A stretch of DNA of 37,380 nucleotides from Corallococcus sp. CA053C. GTDB lineage: Bacteria; Myxococcota; Myxococcia; Myxococcales; Myxococcaceae. Below, one piece after another: positions 16,924 through 25,044 of this stretch (the stretch's first letter is position 1; each line of letters starts with the position of its first letter). The notes beneath the pieces were generated by a model. It saw only the letters and a program-made list of their open reading frames with translations, did no database searches and was not told where the DNA came from. Location of the stretch: positions 1 to 37,380 of the forward strand of contig NZ_RAWA01000046.1 of the NCBI RefSeq assembly GCF_003611675.1. The letters run 5' to 3'. Made by a program: the position numbers and the translations under genes.

Positions 16924-18918
16924 TCACTCGAAGTAGTCGAACGCGTGCTCGGTGCGGCGGAAGCGGTACACGGCGAAGAGGGCCGCGGGCTGTTCAGGCG
17001 TCAGGCGCACCTGCACGTCCGGCCCCTGCCACAGCGAACGCTGGTCGGCCATCAGTTCATGCACCTGGTAGGTCTCTTCCGGCTTCACGCCCAGCCACTC
17101 CATGGGCACGTGCAGCAGGGCCTCCTGCGGCGCGTACGGATCCAGGCTCACCGCCACCAGCACCGTGCTGGTGCCGTCCGGGGTGCGCTTGCCGTAGAAG
17201 AGGACGCGATCGTTGTCGGACTCGAAGAAGCGCAGGCCGGTGTACTGCTGGAGCGCGGGGTGCTGCTTGCGCGCGGCGTTGAGCCTGCCAATCCAGTCGG
17301 AGATGTTGCCCGGCTTGTCCCAGTCCCACGCGACGAGCTGGTACTTCTCCGAGTCCAGGTACTCCTCCTTGCCCGGCACCGGCCGGCCCTCGCACAGCTC
17401 GTAGCCGGAGTACATGCCCCACACCGACGACAGCGTGGAGGCCAGCGCCACGCGCAGGCGGAAGGCGCCGGGGCCCGCGTTCTGGAGGTTCTCCGGGAGG
17501 ATGTCCGGCGTGTTGGGCCAGAGGTTGCCGCGGAAGTAGTCCGCCACCGGAGGCTGGGTGATCTCCTCCAGGTACGTGCGCAGCTCGTCCTTGAAGAGGC
17601 GCCAGGTGAAGTACGTGTACGACTGGGTGAAGCCCACCTTGCCCAGGGCCTTCATCACCTTGGGGCGCGTGAACGCCTCCGACAGGAAGAGCACGTCCGG
17701 GTGCAGGTCCTGCACTTCACGGATGAGCCAGTGCCAGAACTGCATGGGCTTCGTGTGCGGGTTGTCCACGCGGAAGGTCCGCACGCCGTGCTCCACCCAG
17801 AAGAGGACCACGGACTTCAGCTCCTTCCAGAGGGAGTCCCGCGCGGGGCCCATCCAGTCGAAGTTGACGATGTCCTCGTAGCGCTTGGGCGGGTTCTCCG
17901 CCGTCTTGATGGTGCCGTCCGGGCGGTGCTGGAACCACTCCGGGTGCTCCTTCACGTAGGGGTGGTCCGGCGCGCACTGGAACGCGAGATCCAACGCCAC
18001 TTCGATGCCGTGTGCTTGAGCTGCGTCCACGAACGCGCGGAAGTCCGCGAACGTGCCCAGCTCCGGGTGGATGGCCTTGTGGCCGCCCTCCGCCGCGCCA
18101 ATGGCCCACGGGCTGCCCACGTCGCCGGGCTGCGCGCGCAGGCTGTTGTTCTTGCCCTTGCGCGCGGTGCGGCCGATGGGGTGGATGGGCGGCAGGTAGA
18201 CGGTGTCGAAGCCCAGCTTCTGGATGTACGGCAGCCACGCTTGCGCGTCCTTGAAGGTGCCGTGCGTGACGCCGTCGCGCTTCGCGGAGCGGGGGAAGAA
18301 CTCGTACCAGGCGGCGTTGCGCGCCTTCTCCCGGTCCGCGAACACCTCCAGCACCTGGTCGTAGCGGCGCGCGAGCGTGCGGTCCGGGTGGCGCGACGCC
18401 ACGTCCGCCAGCTCGGGTGACAGCGCGGCGAGGAGGTGGTCCGGGGAGGGCGGTGTGCGCAGGCGGGCGCCTGCCTCGGCGAGGACGCGGCTGTCCTCCG
18501 CGGAGACGTCCTTGGCGCGCGCGGCGGCGCCTTCCAGGAGGGCGGCCCCTTCGAGCAGCTCGCTCTTCACGTCGCGGCCCGCGTCCACCTTGCGCTTCAG
18601 CTCGTGCGCCCACGTGCGGAAGAGATCCGGCCAGGCTTCAATCGTGTATTCGTAGCGGCCGTTCCGGGCCAGGGGGATGACCCCCTCCCAGGCGTCGTTG
18701 CTCTTGGGAGTGAGGGGCACCTCGGCCCAGTCCGTCTTCTGGGCGGCGGGGGTGACCTGGCGCCAGCGCGCGACGGCCACGAGGACATCGTGACCTTCCT
18801 TGAAGATGTCCGCGCGGACGGTCAGGCTCTCCCCGGCGATGCGCTTGATGGCGTAGCGCCCTGCGTCCAGCTCCGGCTGGACGTTCTCGATGAACACGCT
18901 TCCGAGTCGGTCGGTCAT
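16924..18918 (-). CDS. glgE: Alpha-1,4-glucan:maltose-1-phosphate maltosyltransferase
   Basis: GlgE extends alpha-1,4-glucan with maltosyl units from maltose 1-phosphate. The 664-residue protein shows the GH13_3 layout: an N-terminal beta domain (RYAIKRIAGESLTVRADIFK), a helical insert and the barrel. It contains the nucleophile D385 (TFRVDNPHTKP), the acid/base E414 (FLSEAFTRP) and the motif YLPPIHPIGRTARKGKNN. The C-terminal region includes FESDNDRVLFYGKRT. The ATG at 18918 is preferred over a TTG further upstream because similarity begins right after it; no strong ribosome site is visible. It is the first gene of the operon glgE-treS-mak-glgB. The 205-bp region to the divergent sigma factor gene must hold its promoter, but I could not identify one. 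Confidence 0.96.
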   Translation of the reverse strand: MTDRLGSVFIENVQPELDAGRYAIKRIAGESLTVRADIFKEGHDVLVAVARWRQVTPAAQKTDWAEVPLTPKSNDAWEGVIPLARNGRYEYTIEAWPDLFRTWAHELKRKVDAGRDVKSELLEGAALLEGAAARAKDVSAEDSRVLAEAGARLRTPPSPDHLLAALSPELADVASRHPDRTLARRYDQVLEVFADREKARNAAWYEFFPRSAKRDGVTHGTFKDAQAWLPYIQKLGFDTVYLPPIHPIGRTARKGKNNSLRAQPGDVGSPWAIGAAEGGHKAIHPELGTFADFRAFVDAAQAHGIEVALDLAFQCAPDHPYVKEHPEWFQHRPDGTIKTAENPPKRYEDIVNFDWMGPARDSLWKELKSVVLFWVEHGVRTFRVDNPHTKPMQFWHWLIREVQDLHPDVLFLSEAFTRPKVMKALGKVGFTQSYTYFTWRLFKDELRTYLEEITQPPVADYFRGNLWPNTPDILPENLQNAGPGAFRLRVALASTLSSVWGMYSGYELCEGRPVPGKEEYLDSEKYQLVAWDWDKPGNISDWIGRLNAARKQHPALQQYTGLRFFESDNDRVLFYGKRTPDGTSTVLVAVSLDPYAPQEALLHVPMEWLGVKPEETYQVHELMADQRSLWQGPDVQVRLTPEQPAALFAVYRFRRTEHAFDYFE

Positions 18919-19123
18919 ATCGGCTGACGGTGGCTTATAGGACTGTGAGTGGATGGCTCCAGGCGGCAATTTGCGGGTGTTGTTGATTGAAGAGGACGAC
19001 CGCCTGGTCGCGTTGGCCTGTCAACGTTAGGGATGGAGGGGACAGGCGACTACCCTGCGAGGCTGGGTGGAAGACTCTCGATAGTTGAAGCTGGGATCCG
19101 CCCCTCCGGTTGCGGTATCCGGG

Positions 19124-19735
19124 ATGAACATGGCGCCTACCGACTCCTCCGCTCAGCAAGCGAGTGACCTGTCGGCCGATCGCGACCTGCTGAGGCAGGT
19201 GGCACTCGGCAGCGCGGACGCCATGCGCGACGTGTACGCGCGGTGTTCGGCGCGGGCCTTCGCCATCGCGGTGCGGCTCCTGCCCACGCGCGCGGACGCG
19301 GAGGAGGTCCTTCAGGAGATCTTCCTGGACGTGTGGCGTCGCGCGCGCGAGTTCGACCCCGCGCGCGGTGGGCTGGAGACGTGGGTGACGACCATTGCCC
19401 GCACGCGCTCCATCGACCGGCTGCGGTCACTGGGCACGGTGTCGCGGATGGTGGAGGGCGTCAGCCAGGAGGCCCCGCCGGTGAGCGCGACGCCGCTGGC
19501 GCCGGATGTCTCCGTGGCCGCGAGGCAGGACCAGGCGCGGGTGCGCGCGGCGCTGGCGCAGCTGCCGCCGGAGCAGCGGGAGGTGGTGCTGCTCGCGTAC
19601 TTCGAGGGCCTGTCCCAGAGCGAGATCGCCGAGAAGACAGGGCATCCGCTGGGCACGGTGAAGACGCGGGCGCGGCTGGCGCTGGAGAAGCTGTCGGTGC
19701 TGCTGGAAGCGCGGCCCGCGTCCGTGTCCGGCTGA
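19124..19735 (+). CDS. ECF-type RNA polymerase sigma factor
   Basis: The 203-residue protein has only sigma regions 2 and 4. Region 2 (about residues 20-90) contains RADAEEVLQEIFLDVWRRA and the core-binding/-10 recognition helix GLETWVTTIARTRSIDRLR. Region 4 (about 140-195) contains LPPEQREVVLLAYFEGLSQS and a helix-turn-helix EIAEKTGHPLGTVKTRARLA. The linker is Pro/Ala-rich. ECF factors are normally held by an anti-sigma factor encoded next to them, but the following gene is a basic repeat protein and the preceding gene is divergent glgE. The control mechanism is therefore unclear. ATGs at 19124 and 19130 are both possible starts. Confidence 0.93.
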   Translation: MNMAPTDSSAQQASDLSADRDLLRQVALGSADAMRDVYARCSARAFAIAVRLLPTRADAEEVLQEIFLDVWRRAREFDPARGGLETWVTTIARTRSIDRLRSLGTVSRMVEGVSQEAPPVSATPLAPDVSVAARQDQARVRAALAQLPPEQREVVLLAYFEGLSQSEIAEKTGHPLGTVKTRARLALEKLSVLLEARPASVSG

Positions 19736-19865
19736 TGTCCGGAGGACACGGATCCGTATCCCCGGGGATGGGCGGTGGAGCAGGCTCGCGCTGACGCTGC
19801 CTTGCCGCGCGGCGCGTGACCCCCAAACCTTGCGACTGTTTCGAGAACCCCAGGGAGGGGCGGAC

Positions 19866-20846
19866 ATGCGCAAGGTGATGGATGCGGGTGCGGCGTTGAT
19901 GAACGAGCGGGAGCGGCAGGTGATGGTGGCCAGCGCCCCGCGGAACCTGATGGCGCTGTCGCGGCGCGAGCTTCAGCGGATGGTGAAGCGGGCGCGCGAC
20001 ATGATGGGCCGGTACGCGCTGCGCTCGCAGCAGGTGCGGCGCGTGGCCCCGGGGACACGCATTCCCCTGCGGGGCCGCAAGGTGGAAGGGGAGATGAACA
20101 CCCGGCGCAAGGCGGCGATGTTCCGCACGGCGCTGGCGCGGTTCGAACTTCAGCTGGGCCGGATGACGAAGGCGGCCCTGCGCAAGGCGCGGCCCGCGAT
20201 GCGGACGCCCGTGGTGGGGAAGGCGACGCGGGCGATGCCTTCGCGGATGAAGACCGTGAAGATGACGCGGATGGCCCGCGTCGCGGCTCCGCGCACGAAG
20301 CCTGTGAAGGCGATGCGGATGAACCACCGTGTCATGCCGCTGCGCACGAAGACCGCGATGACGACTCGGACGACCCGCGTTGTGACTCCGCGCACGAAGA
20401 ACACGATGGCGACGCGGATGGCTCGCGCTACGCCTCCTCGCACGAAGACCGCGATGACGACGCGGATGGACCGCGCTGCGACTCCGCGCACGAAGAACAC
20501 GATGGCGACGCGGATGGCTCGCGCTACGCCTCCTCGTACGAGGAACGCGATGACGAGGCCGATGATCCGCGCCGCGACTCCACGCACGAAGACCGCGATG
20601 ACGACTCGGACGACCCGCGTTGCGGCTCCTCGTACGAAGACCACGATGGAGACCCGGATGGCCCGCGCCACGCCCCCGCGCACGAAGCCCCTGAAGGCGA
20701 CGCGAGGCACGACTCGCATCACGCCTCCGCACAAGAACCGTGCGACGCCGACGGTCCGCCCCGCGGGCTACACGCGCCGGACGCTGGCGAGGGCTGGGAT
20801 GCCCAAGGCCCAGCGGATCCCGGTCATGAATCCGCGGGATCTCTAA
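19866..20846 (+). CDS. Highly basic protein with ten 16-residue tandem repeats
   Basis: I do not recognise a family. The 326-residue product has an N-terminal part (about 1-125) rich in Arg, Met and Ala and probably helical (LSRRELQRMVKRARDMMGRY), then ten tandem repeats, mostly 16 residues, of the form RTKxxMxTRxxRxxxP, and a short basic tail. Acidic residues are almost absent from the repeats, so the protein is strongly cationic. Such composition is seen in histone H1-like or AlgP-like nucleoid proteins, which suggests nucleic-acid binding; that is inference. The ATG at 19866 follows GGGAGGGGCGG. It lies 130 bp after the ECF sigma gene in the same direction and could be co-transcribed. Reading frames on the other strand also stay open but give repetitive, implausible proteins. 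Confidence 0.7.
   Translation: MRKVMDAGAALMNERERQVMVASAPRNLMALSRRELQRMVKRARDMMGRYALRSQQVRRVAPGTRIPLRGRKVEGEMNTRRKAAMFRTALARFELQLGRMTKAALRKARPAMRTPVVGKATRAMPSRMKTVKMTRMARVAAPRTKPVKAMRMNHRVMPLRTKTAMTTRTTRVVTPRTKNTMATRMARATPPRTKTAMTTRMDRAATPRTKNTMATRMARATPPRTRNAMTRPMIRAATPRTKTAMTTRTTRVAAPRTKTTMETRMARATPPRTKPLKATRGTTRITPPHKNRATPTVRPAGYTRRTLARAGMPKAQRIPVMNPRDL
20244..20729 (+). repeat. 48-bp tandem repeat array inside a coding region
   Basis: Ten units of about 48 bp encode RTKxxMxTRxxRxxxP. Two units (starting at 20391 and 20487, 96 bp apart) are identical over essentially the full 48 bp, and the units at 20343 and 20583 are nearly identical over about 38 bp. Units alternate between an RTKTAMTTR type and an RTKNTMATR type, indicating a 96-bp higher-order period and recent duplication. 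Two units (second and tenth) are one codon longer. This is not a CRISPR: there are no unrelated spacers and the frame is preserved throughout. Confidence 0.85.
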
Positions 20847-21204
20847 GGTCGCCGGACGGCCCCAGCCCGTCCCCCGGTGAAGCGGTGGGGGGCTGCCGGG
20901 CGCGCTGCTCACCAACCTGTCCGACAGTCGGACAGGTTCATCCGCTCCGTCGCCGGGACGCTCCGCCCAGGAGCGTGTCGACCGGCGACGGGGGGCTGAA
21001 GAGCGCGTGGCAGTGCCAGGACCGAGCGGAGGCCATGCCCTGGCGGCCCCGGACGGTGTCCGCCTCATGAAGCAGTGGGGCGGACCCGGTCGTGGAGCGC
21101 GCCCATGGCGCCAGCTCGTGGGAGTTCTCCTCCTGGATGCGACCGGGTGGTACTAGAAGACGGACCCTGCGGAAGCGATCGGCGTGACGCGAAGGCAGGG
21201 CACG
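20847..21204. other. 358-bp convergent intergenic region
   Basis: No gene is supported. The region lies between the ends of the repeat-protein gene and the histidine kinase gene. It contains the palindrome at 20914-20938 and a pair of 9-bp inverted arms, ACCCGGTCG (21084-21092) and CGACCGGGT (21140-21148), separated by 47 bp. Either could form a terminator hairpin, but neither is followed by a T-run. Confidence 0.6.
20914..20938. repeat. 25-bp perfect-arm palindrome
   Basis: AACCTGTCCGAC and GTCGGACAGGTT are perfect 12-bp inverted arms around a single base. The site lies 68 bp after the repeat-protein stop. It could be a transcription-termination or processing hairpin, a binding site, or a member of a dispersed palindromic repeat family. 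Confidence 0.6.
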
Positions 21205-22698
21205 TCAGTCCGGAGGCGTCATCAGCGGGCCGGTGAAGCCGACCTCCAGTCCTCCGTAATCCGAGGGCGCCAGGGCCAACGTCCAGCCGTGCAGCTCCAC
21301 GACGTTGTGCACGATGTGCAGCCCCAGGCCCTGGCCCTGCGGGGCTCGCGTGCGGGCCGCGTTGCCCCGGAAGCGGCGCTCCAGCAGGCGCGAGCGTTCG
21401 TCGTCCGGGATGCCCGGCCCGTCGTCGATGACGCGCAGGTGGAAGGTCTGCTGGCGCGTCGTCTCCAGCACCACCGCCACGTGGCCGTCCTCGCGTCCGT
21501 AGCGGATGCCGTTGAGCACCACGTTGCTCACCGCCTGCTCCAGGAGCGTCTCGTCGCCCATCACCCAGGTCGTCGTCGCCGGCACGCCGCTCTCCAGGGC
21601 GATGCGACGCGGACGGGCGATGGGCTGGTGCCGTCCCAACACGCGCGACACCAGGGCGTTCAGATCCACCGGCGCGTGCTGCACCTGGGGCGCTCCCGCC
21701 TCCAGCCGCGCCGCCGCTCCCAGGTTGTGCACCAGCGAGGCCATGTAGTGCGCCTCGCCCATCGCGGAGTTCACCAGGCCGGGCTCCAGTGATTCTCCTG
21801 TCCGGAGCCGCTGCTGCATCGCGGCCAGGTGGCCCTGCAGCACCGTGAGCGGCGTCATCACGTCGTGCGTGGTGTTGGCCAGGAAGTCGCGCAGCGTCTG
21901 CTCGCGGGCCACCTGGTGCGCCATCTGGGCCTGGATCTCCTCGCGGGCCTCCTGGAAGGCCCGGGCCAGCTCCGCGATCTCGTCGTCGCCCTGCACCGTC
22001 ACGGGCTGCTGGTAGTGGCTGCCAGAGGACGCACGCACCTCCTCCGTGAGCCGGCGCAGCCGCTGCACCACCGGCCCCAGGGCCACCACCATCGCCGACA
22101 ACAGGATGAGCGTGGGCACCCCCCAGATGTTCAACGGAGGCAGGCCCACCTCCGGCGAGTTGGAGGGCTCCACACGCCGGGCCAGCACGTACTCGCACGG
22201 CCCACCTTCCCAGGGCATGCGCAGGAGCAGGTCCTGCACGAACGCGCCGTCCTCCTTCGAGTAGCGGCGCACGCCCACGCCATCCGTCCGCACCCCTTCG
22301 CGCAGGTCGTCGTCCAGCGCGGGCGCCTGCGCGTTGCGCGACACGAACTGGCTGTCGAACGGGAACAGCTGCACGGGCGGCATCCGTCCGCGGAAGGGCC
22401 CCTTGCCACCCGGGCTGTCCCGGGGCGGCCCGCCGTTGCCCGGCCCGGAGGGCGGTTCTCCCGGGCCGCCTCCGTCGTGCTCCCATGGCGGACGCGGAGA
22501 ACGCGTGCGGACCATCCAGGTGTCGGGCGCGGCCTCGCAGCGCTCGCGGCCCCCGGACTGCATCTGCGCCAGCGTGGACTCGGCGATGACCTCGTCCGTC
22601 GTGCGCCGGCGCACCGAGTGCTCCACCTGCACCAGCGCGAACGCCGTGGGCACCGTCACCGCCACCGCCGTGAGCGCCAGCCGCAGTCGCAGCTTCAC
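21205..22698 (-). CDS. Membrane sensor histidine kinase
   Basis: The 497-residue kinase has membrane helices at about 6-25 and 188-212, enclosing an extracytoplasmic region of about 160 residues with a striking Gly/Pro-rich stretch (GGGPGEPPSGPGNGGPPRD). A HAMP-like segment follows, then the HisKA helix with phospho-acceptor H278 (FLANTTHDVMTPL) and an ATPase domain with N-box LEQAVSNVVLNGIRYG, G1 DDGPGIP and G2 GQGLGLHIVHN. The GTG start overlaps the response regulator stop (GTGA), so the pair is made together. The longer open frame to 22851 reads into the regulator gene. The signal is unknown; the co-oriented exported dioxygenase upstream suggests an envelope or aromatic-compound cue. Confidence 0.93.
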   Translation of the reverse strand: MKLRLRLALTAVAVTVPTAFALVQVEHSVRRRTTDEVIAESTLAQMQSGGRERCEAAPDTWMVRTRSPRPPWEHDGGGPGEPPSGPGNGGPPRDSPGGKGPFRGRMPPVQLFPFDSQFVSRNAQAPALDDDLREGVRTDGVGVRRYSKEDGAFVQDLLLRMPWEGGPCEYVLARRVEPSNSPEVGLPPLNIWGVPTLILLSAMVVALGPVVQRLRRLTEEVRASSGSHYQQPVTVQGDDEIAELARAFQEAREEIQAQMAHQVAREQTLRDFLANTTHDVMTPLTVLQGHLAAMQQRLRTGESLEPGLVNSAMGEAHYMASLVHNLGAAARLEAGAPQVQHAPVDLNALVSRVLGRHQPIARPRRIALESGVPATTTWVMGDETLLEQAVSNVVLNGIRYGREDGHVAVVLETTRQQTFHLRVIDDGPGIPDDERSRLLERRFRGNAARTRAPQGQGLGLHIVHNVVELHGWTLALAPSDYGGLEVGFTGPLMTPPD

Positions 22699-23369
22699 GC
22701 GTCCTCCCCGGGCACCAGCCGGTAGCCCACGCCCCACACCGTCTCCACGCACTTCACCGGGGCCAGCTTGCGCCGCAGCCGCGACACGTGGACGTCCAGC
22801 GTGCGCTCCGTGCCCTCGCGCTCCGGATCCAACACGTGCTCCACCAGCCACTGCCGCGTCACGGCCTCCTGGGGCCTGCGCGCCAGCGCCGCGAGCAGGC
22901 CGAACTCCACCCGCGTCAGCTCCACCGGCCGCCCGCGCACCTGCACGGCGTGCCCCTGCAAATCAATGCGCAGCGGGCCCACCTCCACCACCGCCTGCTC
23001 CTTCTGGAGGGTGGGGCGACGCAGGCGCGCGCGCACGCGTTCGACGAGCTCCTCCGGCCAGAAGGGCTTCGTCATGTAGTCGTCCGCGCCCAGCTTCAGG
23101 GCGCGGACCTTGTCCAACGTGTCGTTGCGCGCGCTGAGGATGAGCACCGGGACCTCCGAGAAGGTCCGCAGCGCCTTGAGCATGTCCAGGCCGTAGGTGC
23201 CGGGCAGCATCAGGTCCAACACCACGAGGCTCACGTCCGGAAGCTCGCCGGCCACCAGCAGGCGGCCCTCGCGCCACCAGACGGGGTCGAAGCCCGCGCC
23301 CCGGAGGTGCCCGACGATCTGCGAACCGAGCGGCTCATCGTCCTCCACCAGCAGGATGCGGTCCCCCAT
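22695..23369 (-). CDS. OmpR/PhoB-family response regulator
   Basis: The 224-residue protein has a receiver domain (about 3-115) with the acidic pocket E9/D10/D11, phospho-acceptor D52 (LVVLDLMLPG) and K101 (YMTKPF), and a winged-helix DNA-binding domain (about 128-220) with RVEFGLLAALARRPQEAVTR and the recognition region RTLDVHVSRLRRKL. OmpR-family regulators bind direct repeats spaced 10-11 bp, and such a repeat lies upstream of the preceding gene (24499-24516). It is translationally coupled to the histidine kinase and starts 56 bp after the dioxygenase stop. Confidence 0.95.
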   Translation of the reverse strand: MGDRILLVEDDEPLGSQIVGHLRGAGFDPVWWREGRLLVAGELPDVSLVVLDLMLPGTYGLDMLKALRTFSEVPVLILSARNDTLDKVRALKLGADDYMTKPFWPEELVERVRARLRRPTLQKEQAVVEVGPLRIDLQGHAVQVRGRPVELTRVEFGLLAALARRPQEAVTRQWLVEHVLDPEREGTERTLDVHVSRLRRKLAPVKCVETVWGVGYRLVPGEDA

Positions 23370-23425
23370 GCGTCAGGCCTCCCTTTCCAGCCCCGGAGAT
23401 GTCCGGGGCTCCAGCACAGTCTGGC

Positions 23426-24397
23426 TCAGGGCACTCCGGCGTCGAAGCCCGGAGGCGGACCGCCAAAGCCGCCGTCGCGACCGGGTGGCGGGCCCATGCC
23501 GCCGTCACCGCCCGGCGGGGGACCGCCACCGCCGCCCGGGATGGCGCACTGCGCGTTGGCGAGCGAGGAGCGGATGATGAGCGTCTTGGCCGCGAGCATC
23601 GCGCCGTCCGGCAGGCGCTGCGTGGTGAACAGGTAGTTGCCCACGCTCTCCGCGGAGACGACGTTGTCGTTGGCGTTGGTCGTGTCGCGTGCCCCGCGCG
23701 TGTTGTACAGCGGCTGGGTGTTGACGATGTCGTCGTTGAGCGTGTCGTCGAAGAAGAGCTGCGAGGTGACGAACTCGCTGCCGTTGACGCGCACGGTGAA
23801 GTGGATGTGGATGGTGCGGCTGCTGTACCAACCCGGGAAGCAGGTGTCGAAGTCCGCCCGCCCGTTCGCGTCCGTGGTCTGCACGCCGCGGAACCACCGC
23901 GCCGCGCGCGCCACCGCGTCGCCGGAGGTGCAGAAGTCACTGGCGTCCTCGCCGGAGTACAGGCCTTCAGGCGCGGCGTGCCAGATGTCCACCGTGGCGC
24001 CCGGGATGGACTTGCACGTCTCATCGACGATGAGGAAGGCCAGGCGCACCGGCAGGCCGTCGTGGCCCTCGCTGATGTCCTTGCGCTCCAGCGTCGTCGC
24101 GTAGCACGGGCCCAGCGTGGACTCGCAGGTGAGGTTGCACACCGTGCCGAGGCCCGCGGCGAACGGGTCCGGGTAGCTGGCGGCGGCGGTCATCGCCGCG
24201 GTGCCGCCGGTGGCCCACACGCCGGGATCCGTCGTGCCCGCGTCGGTGTCGCCCGTCACGCCGTCGGTCTCGCTGCCACCACAGGCGATGAGCAGCTTGC
24301 CCAGCGGCACCGCGGCCAGTGACAGGCCGATGCCGCGCAGGATGCCTCGACGCGTGATGACCTGGGGGAGCAGGTCCTGAGGGGTCTCGCTCTTCAT
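23426..24397 (-). CDS. Exported intradiol-dioxygenase-like lipoprotein
   Basis: The 323-residue precursor resembles the catalytic domain of intradiol ring-cleavage dioxygenases such as protocatechuate 3,4-dioxygenase. The four ferric-iron ligands can be assigned as Y99 (TLGPCYATT), Y191 (FPGWYSSRT) and H197/H199 (TIHIHF). The N-terminus has a twin-Arg motif (TRRGILRG, R16/R17) before a hydrophobic stretch ending LIAC (Cys39), which fits a Tat-exported lipoprotein. The tail is a Gly/Pro/Asp-rich repeat (PPPGGDGGMGPPPGRDGG). Aromatic cleavage outside the cytoplasm is unusual and the substrate is unknown. The ATG follows GGAGGA. It leads an operon with the response regulator and histidine kinase. 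Confidence 0.85.
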   Translation of the reverse strand: MKSETPQDLLPQVITRRGILRGIGLSLAAVPLGKLLIACGGSETDGVTGDTDAGTTDPGVWATGGTAAMTAAASYPDPFAAGLGTVCNLTCESTLGPCYATTLERKDISEGHDGLPVRLAFLIVDETCKSIPGATVDIWHAAPEGLYSGEDASDFCTSGDAVARAARWFRGVQTTDANGRADFDTCFPGWYSSRTIHIHFTVRVNGSEFVTSQLFFDDTLNDDIVNTQPLYNTRGARDTTNANDNVVSAESVGNYLFTTQRLPDGAMLAAKTLIIRSSLANAQCAIPGGGGGPPPGGDGGMGPPPGRDGGFGGPPPGFDAGVP

Positions 24398-24483
24398 CCG
24401 GGGTTCCTCCGGGAGACGGGGAGCCGGGAGCGGCGGGGGTGCCACTCGCGGGACCATCCGGAGTGGCCCGGACGGCGAACCGG

Positions 24484-24516
24484 GTTATCGCGGGAGAACC
24501 TTAAGCAACCCTTACG
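24484..24516 (-). promoter_or_regulatory. Putative OmpR-family activated promoter
   Basis: Read on the minus strand, CGTAAGG (24510-24516) and CTTAAGG (24499-24505) form a direct repeat with an 11-bp period, resembling CTTAAGG half-sites bound by PmrA/QseB-like regulators. GATAAC (24484-24489) lies nine bases further downstream as a -10 element. The repeat therefore occupies the place of the -35 box, the usual arrangement for activation by this family. The dioxygenase start codon is about 85 nt downstream of the -10. Confidence 0.45.
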
Positions 24517-24531
24517 CGGAAGGGACGGGCC

Positions 24532-24879
24532 TCAGGAAAAGCGCACGACGAAGTCGGCGAGCAGCGGGCCCGCCGCCTGGCCGTCCGCTGTCGAACGCGG
24601 GCCGCCTTCGGAGAGCTTCGCGCCCAGCTCCTCCAGCGCGGGCTTCATCGCCTCGAAGGCGCGGGTGGCTTCCTCGGCGGTGTAGAAGAAGCGCGGGTGC
24701 CGGAGCCACCCGGCGATGCCGCAGGTGATGGAGTGGAAGGAGCGCTCCTCGTCCGCTTCGTAGGTGAGGCGCAGGTTGCCGCGATAGCCCTCGTCGCGCA
24801 CCACGATGCCGCCCTGGCTGCCCTCGCCCCCGAGCGTCGCGCCCGCCTCGTAGTCGCTCCAACCCGTGTCCTGGTCCAT
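24532..24879 (-). CDS. Uncharacterised 115-residue protein
   Basis: I do not recognise this protein. It is soluble and acidic, with a Gly-rich N-terminus (ATLGGEGSQGG), a beta-like middle (GNLRLTYEADEERSFHSITC) and an amphipathic helix (EEATRAFEAMKPALEELGAK). There is no signal peptide. The ATG at 24879 is favoured by GGTGGAGGC directly upstream; the frame is open further to 25032 with poor composition. It lies 134 bp before the dioxygenase gene on the same strand and diverges from the hydrolase operon. Confidence 0.65.
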   Translation of the reverse strand: MDQDTGWSDYEAGATLGGEGSQGGIVVRDEGYRGNLRLTYEADEERSFHSITCGIAGWLRHPRFFYTAEEATRAFEAMKPALEELGAKLSEGGPRSTADGQAAGPLLADFVVRFS

Positions 24880-25044
24880 GCCTCCACCCTTAGCACCGCA
24901 CGCCCGGCTTGGGCGGCGTGTCAGGGAGGCGCCACGCCGTTCCGCGAAGCCCCGGTCAGGACCGGCGAGGGGCCGCGCGGCAGGGTTTGCATGGCGGTTG
25001 TCGCCTCCGACGCACCGCCCCACGTTTGTCATTGGGGGGACATC

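Noticed and set aside
20244-20729. Possible CRISPR array
   Set aside because: Units are contiguous coding repeats without unique spacers or adjacent cas genes.
20150-20734. A minus-strand frame with Val/Ile-rich repeats that look like membrane helices
   Set aside because: Hydrophobicity is the complement of ACG/ATG/CGC codons in the plus-strand repeats; no start signal supports it.
19461-21068. A minus-strand frame with Arg/His-rich repeats opposite the basic repeat protein
   Set aside because: It mirrors the 48-bp DNA repeat, runs through the 3' part of the sigma factor gene and lacks a ribosome site.
24960-24985. Possible sigma-54 promoter before the hydrolase operon (GGCAGGGTTTGC)
   Set aside because: The GG and GC elements are 10 bases apart instead of the required 12.
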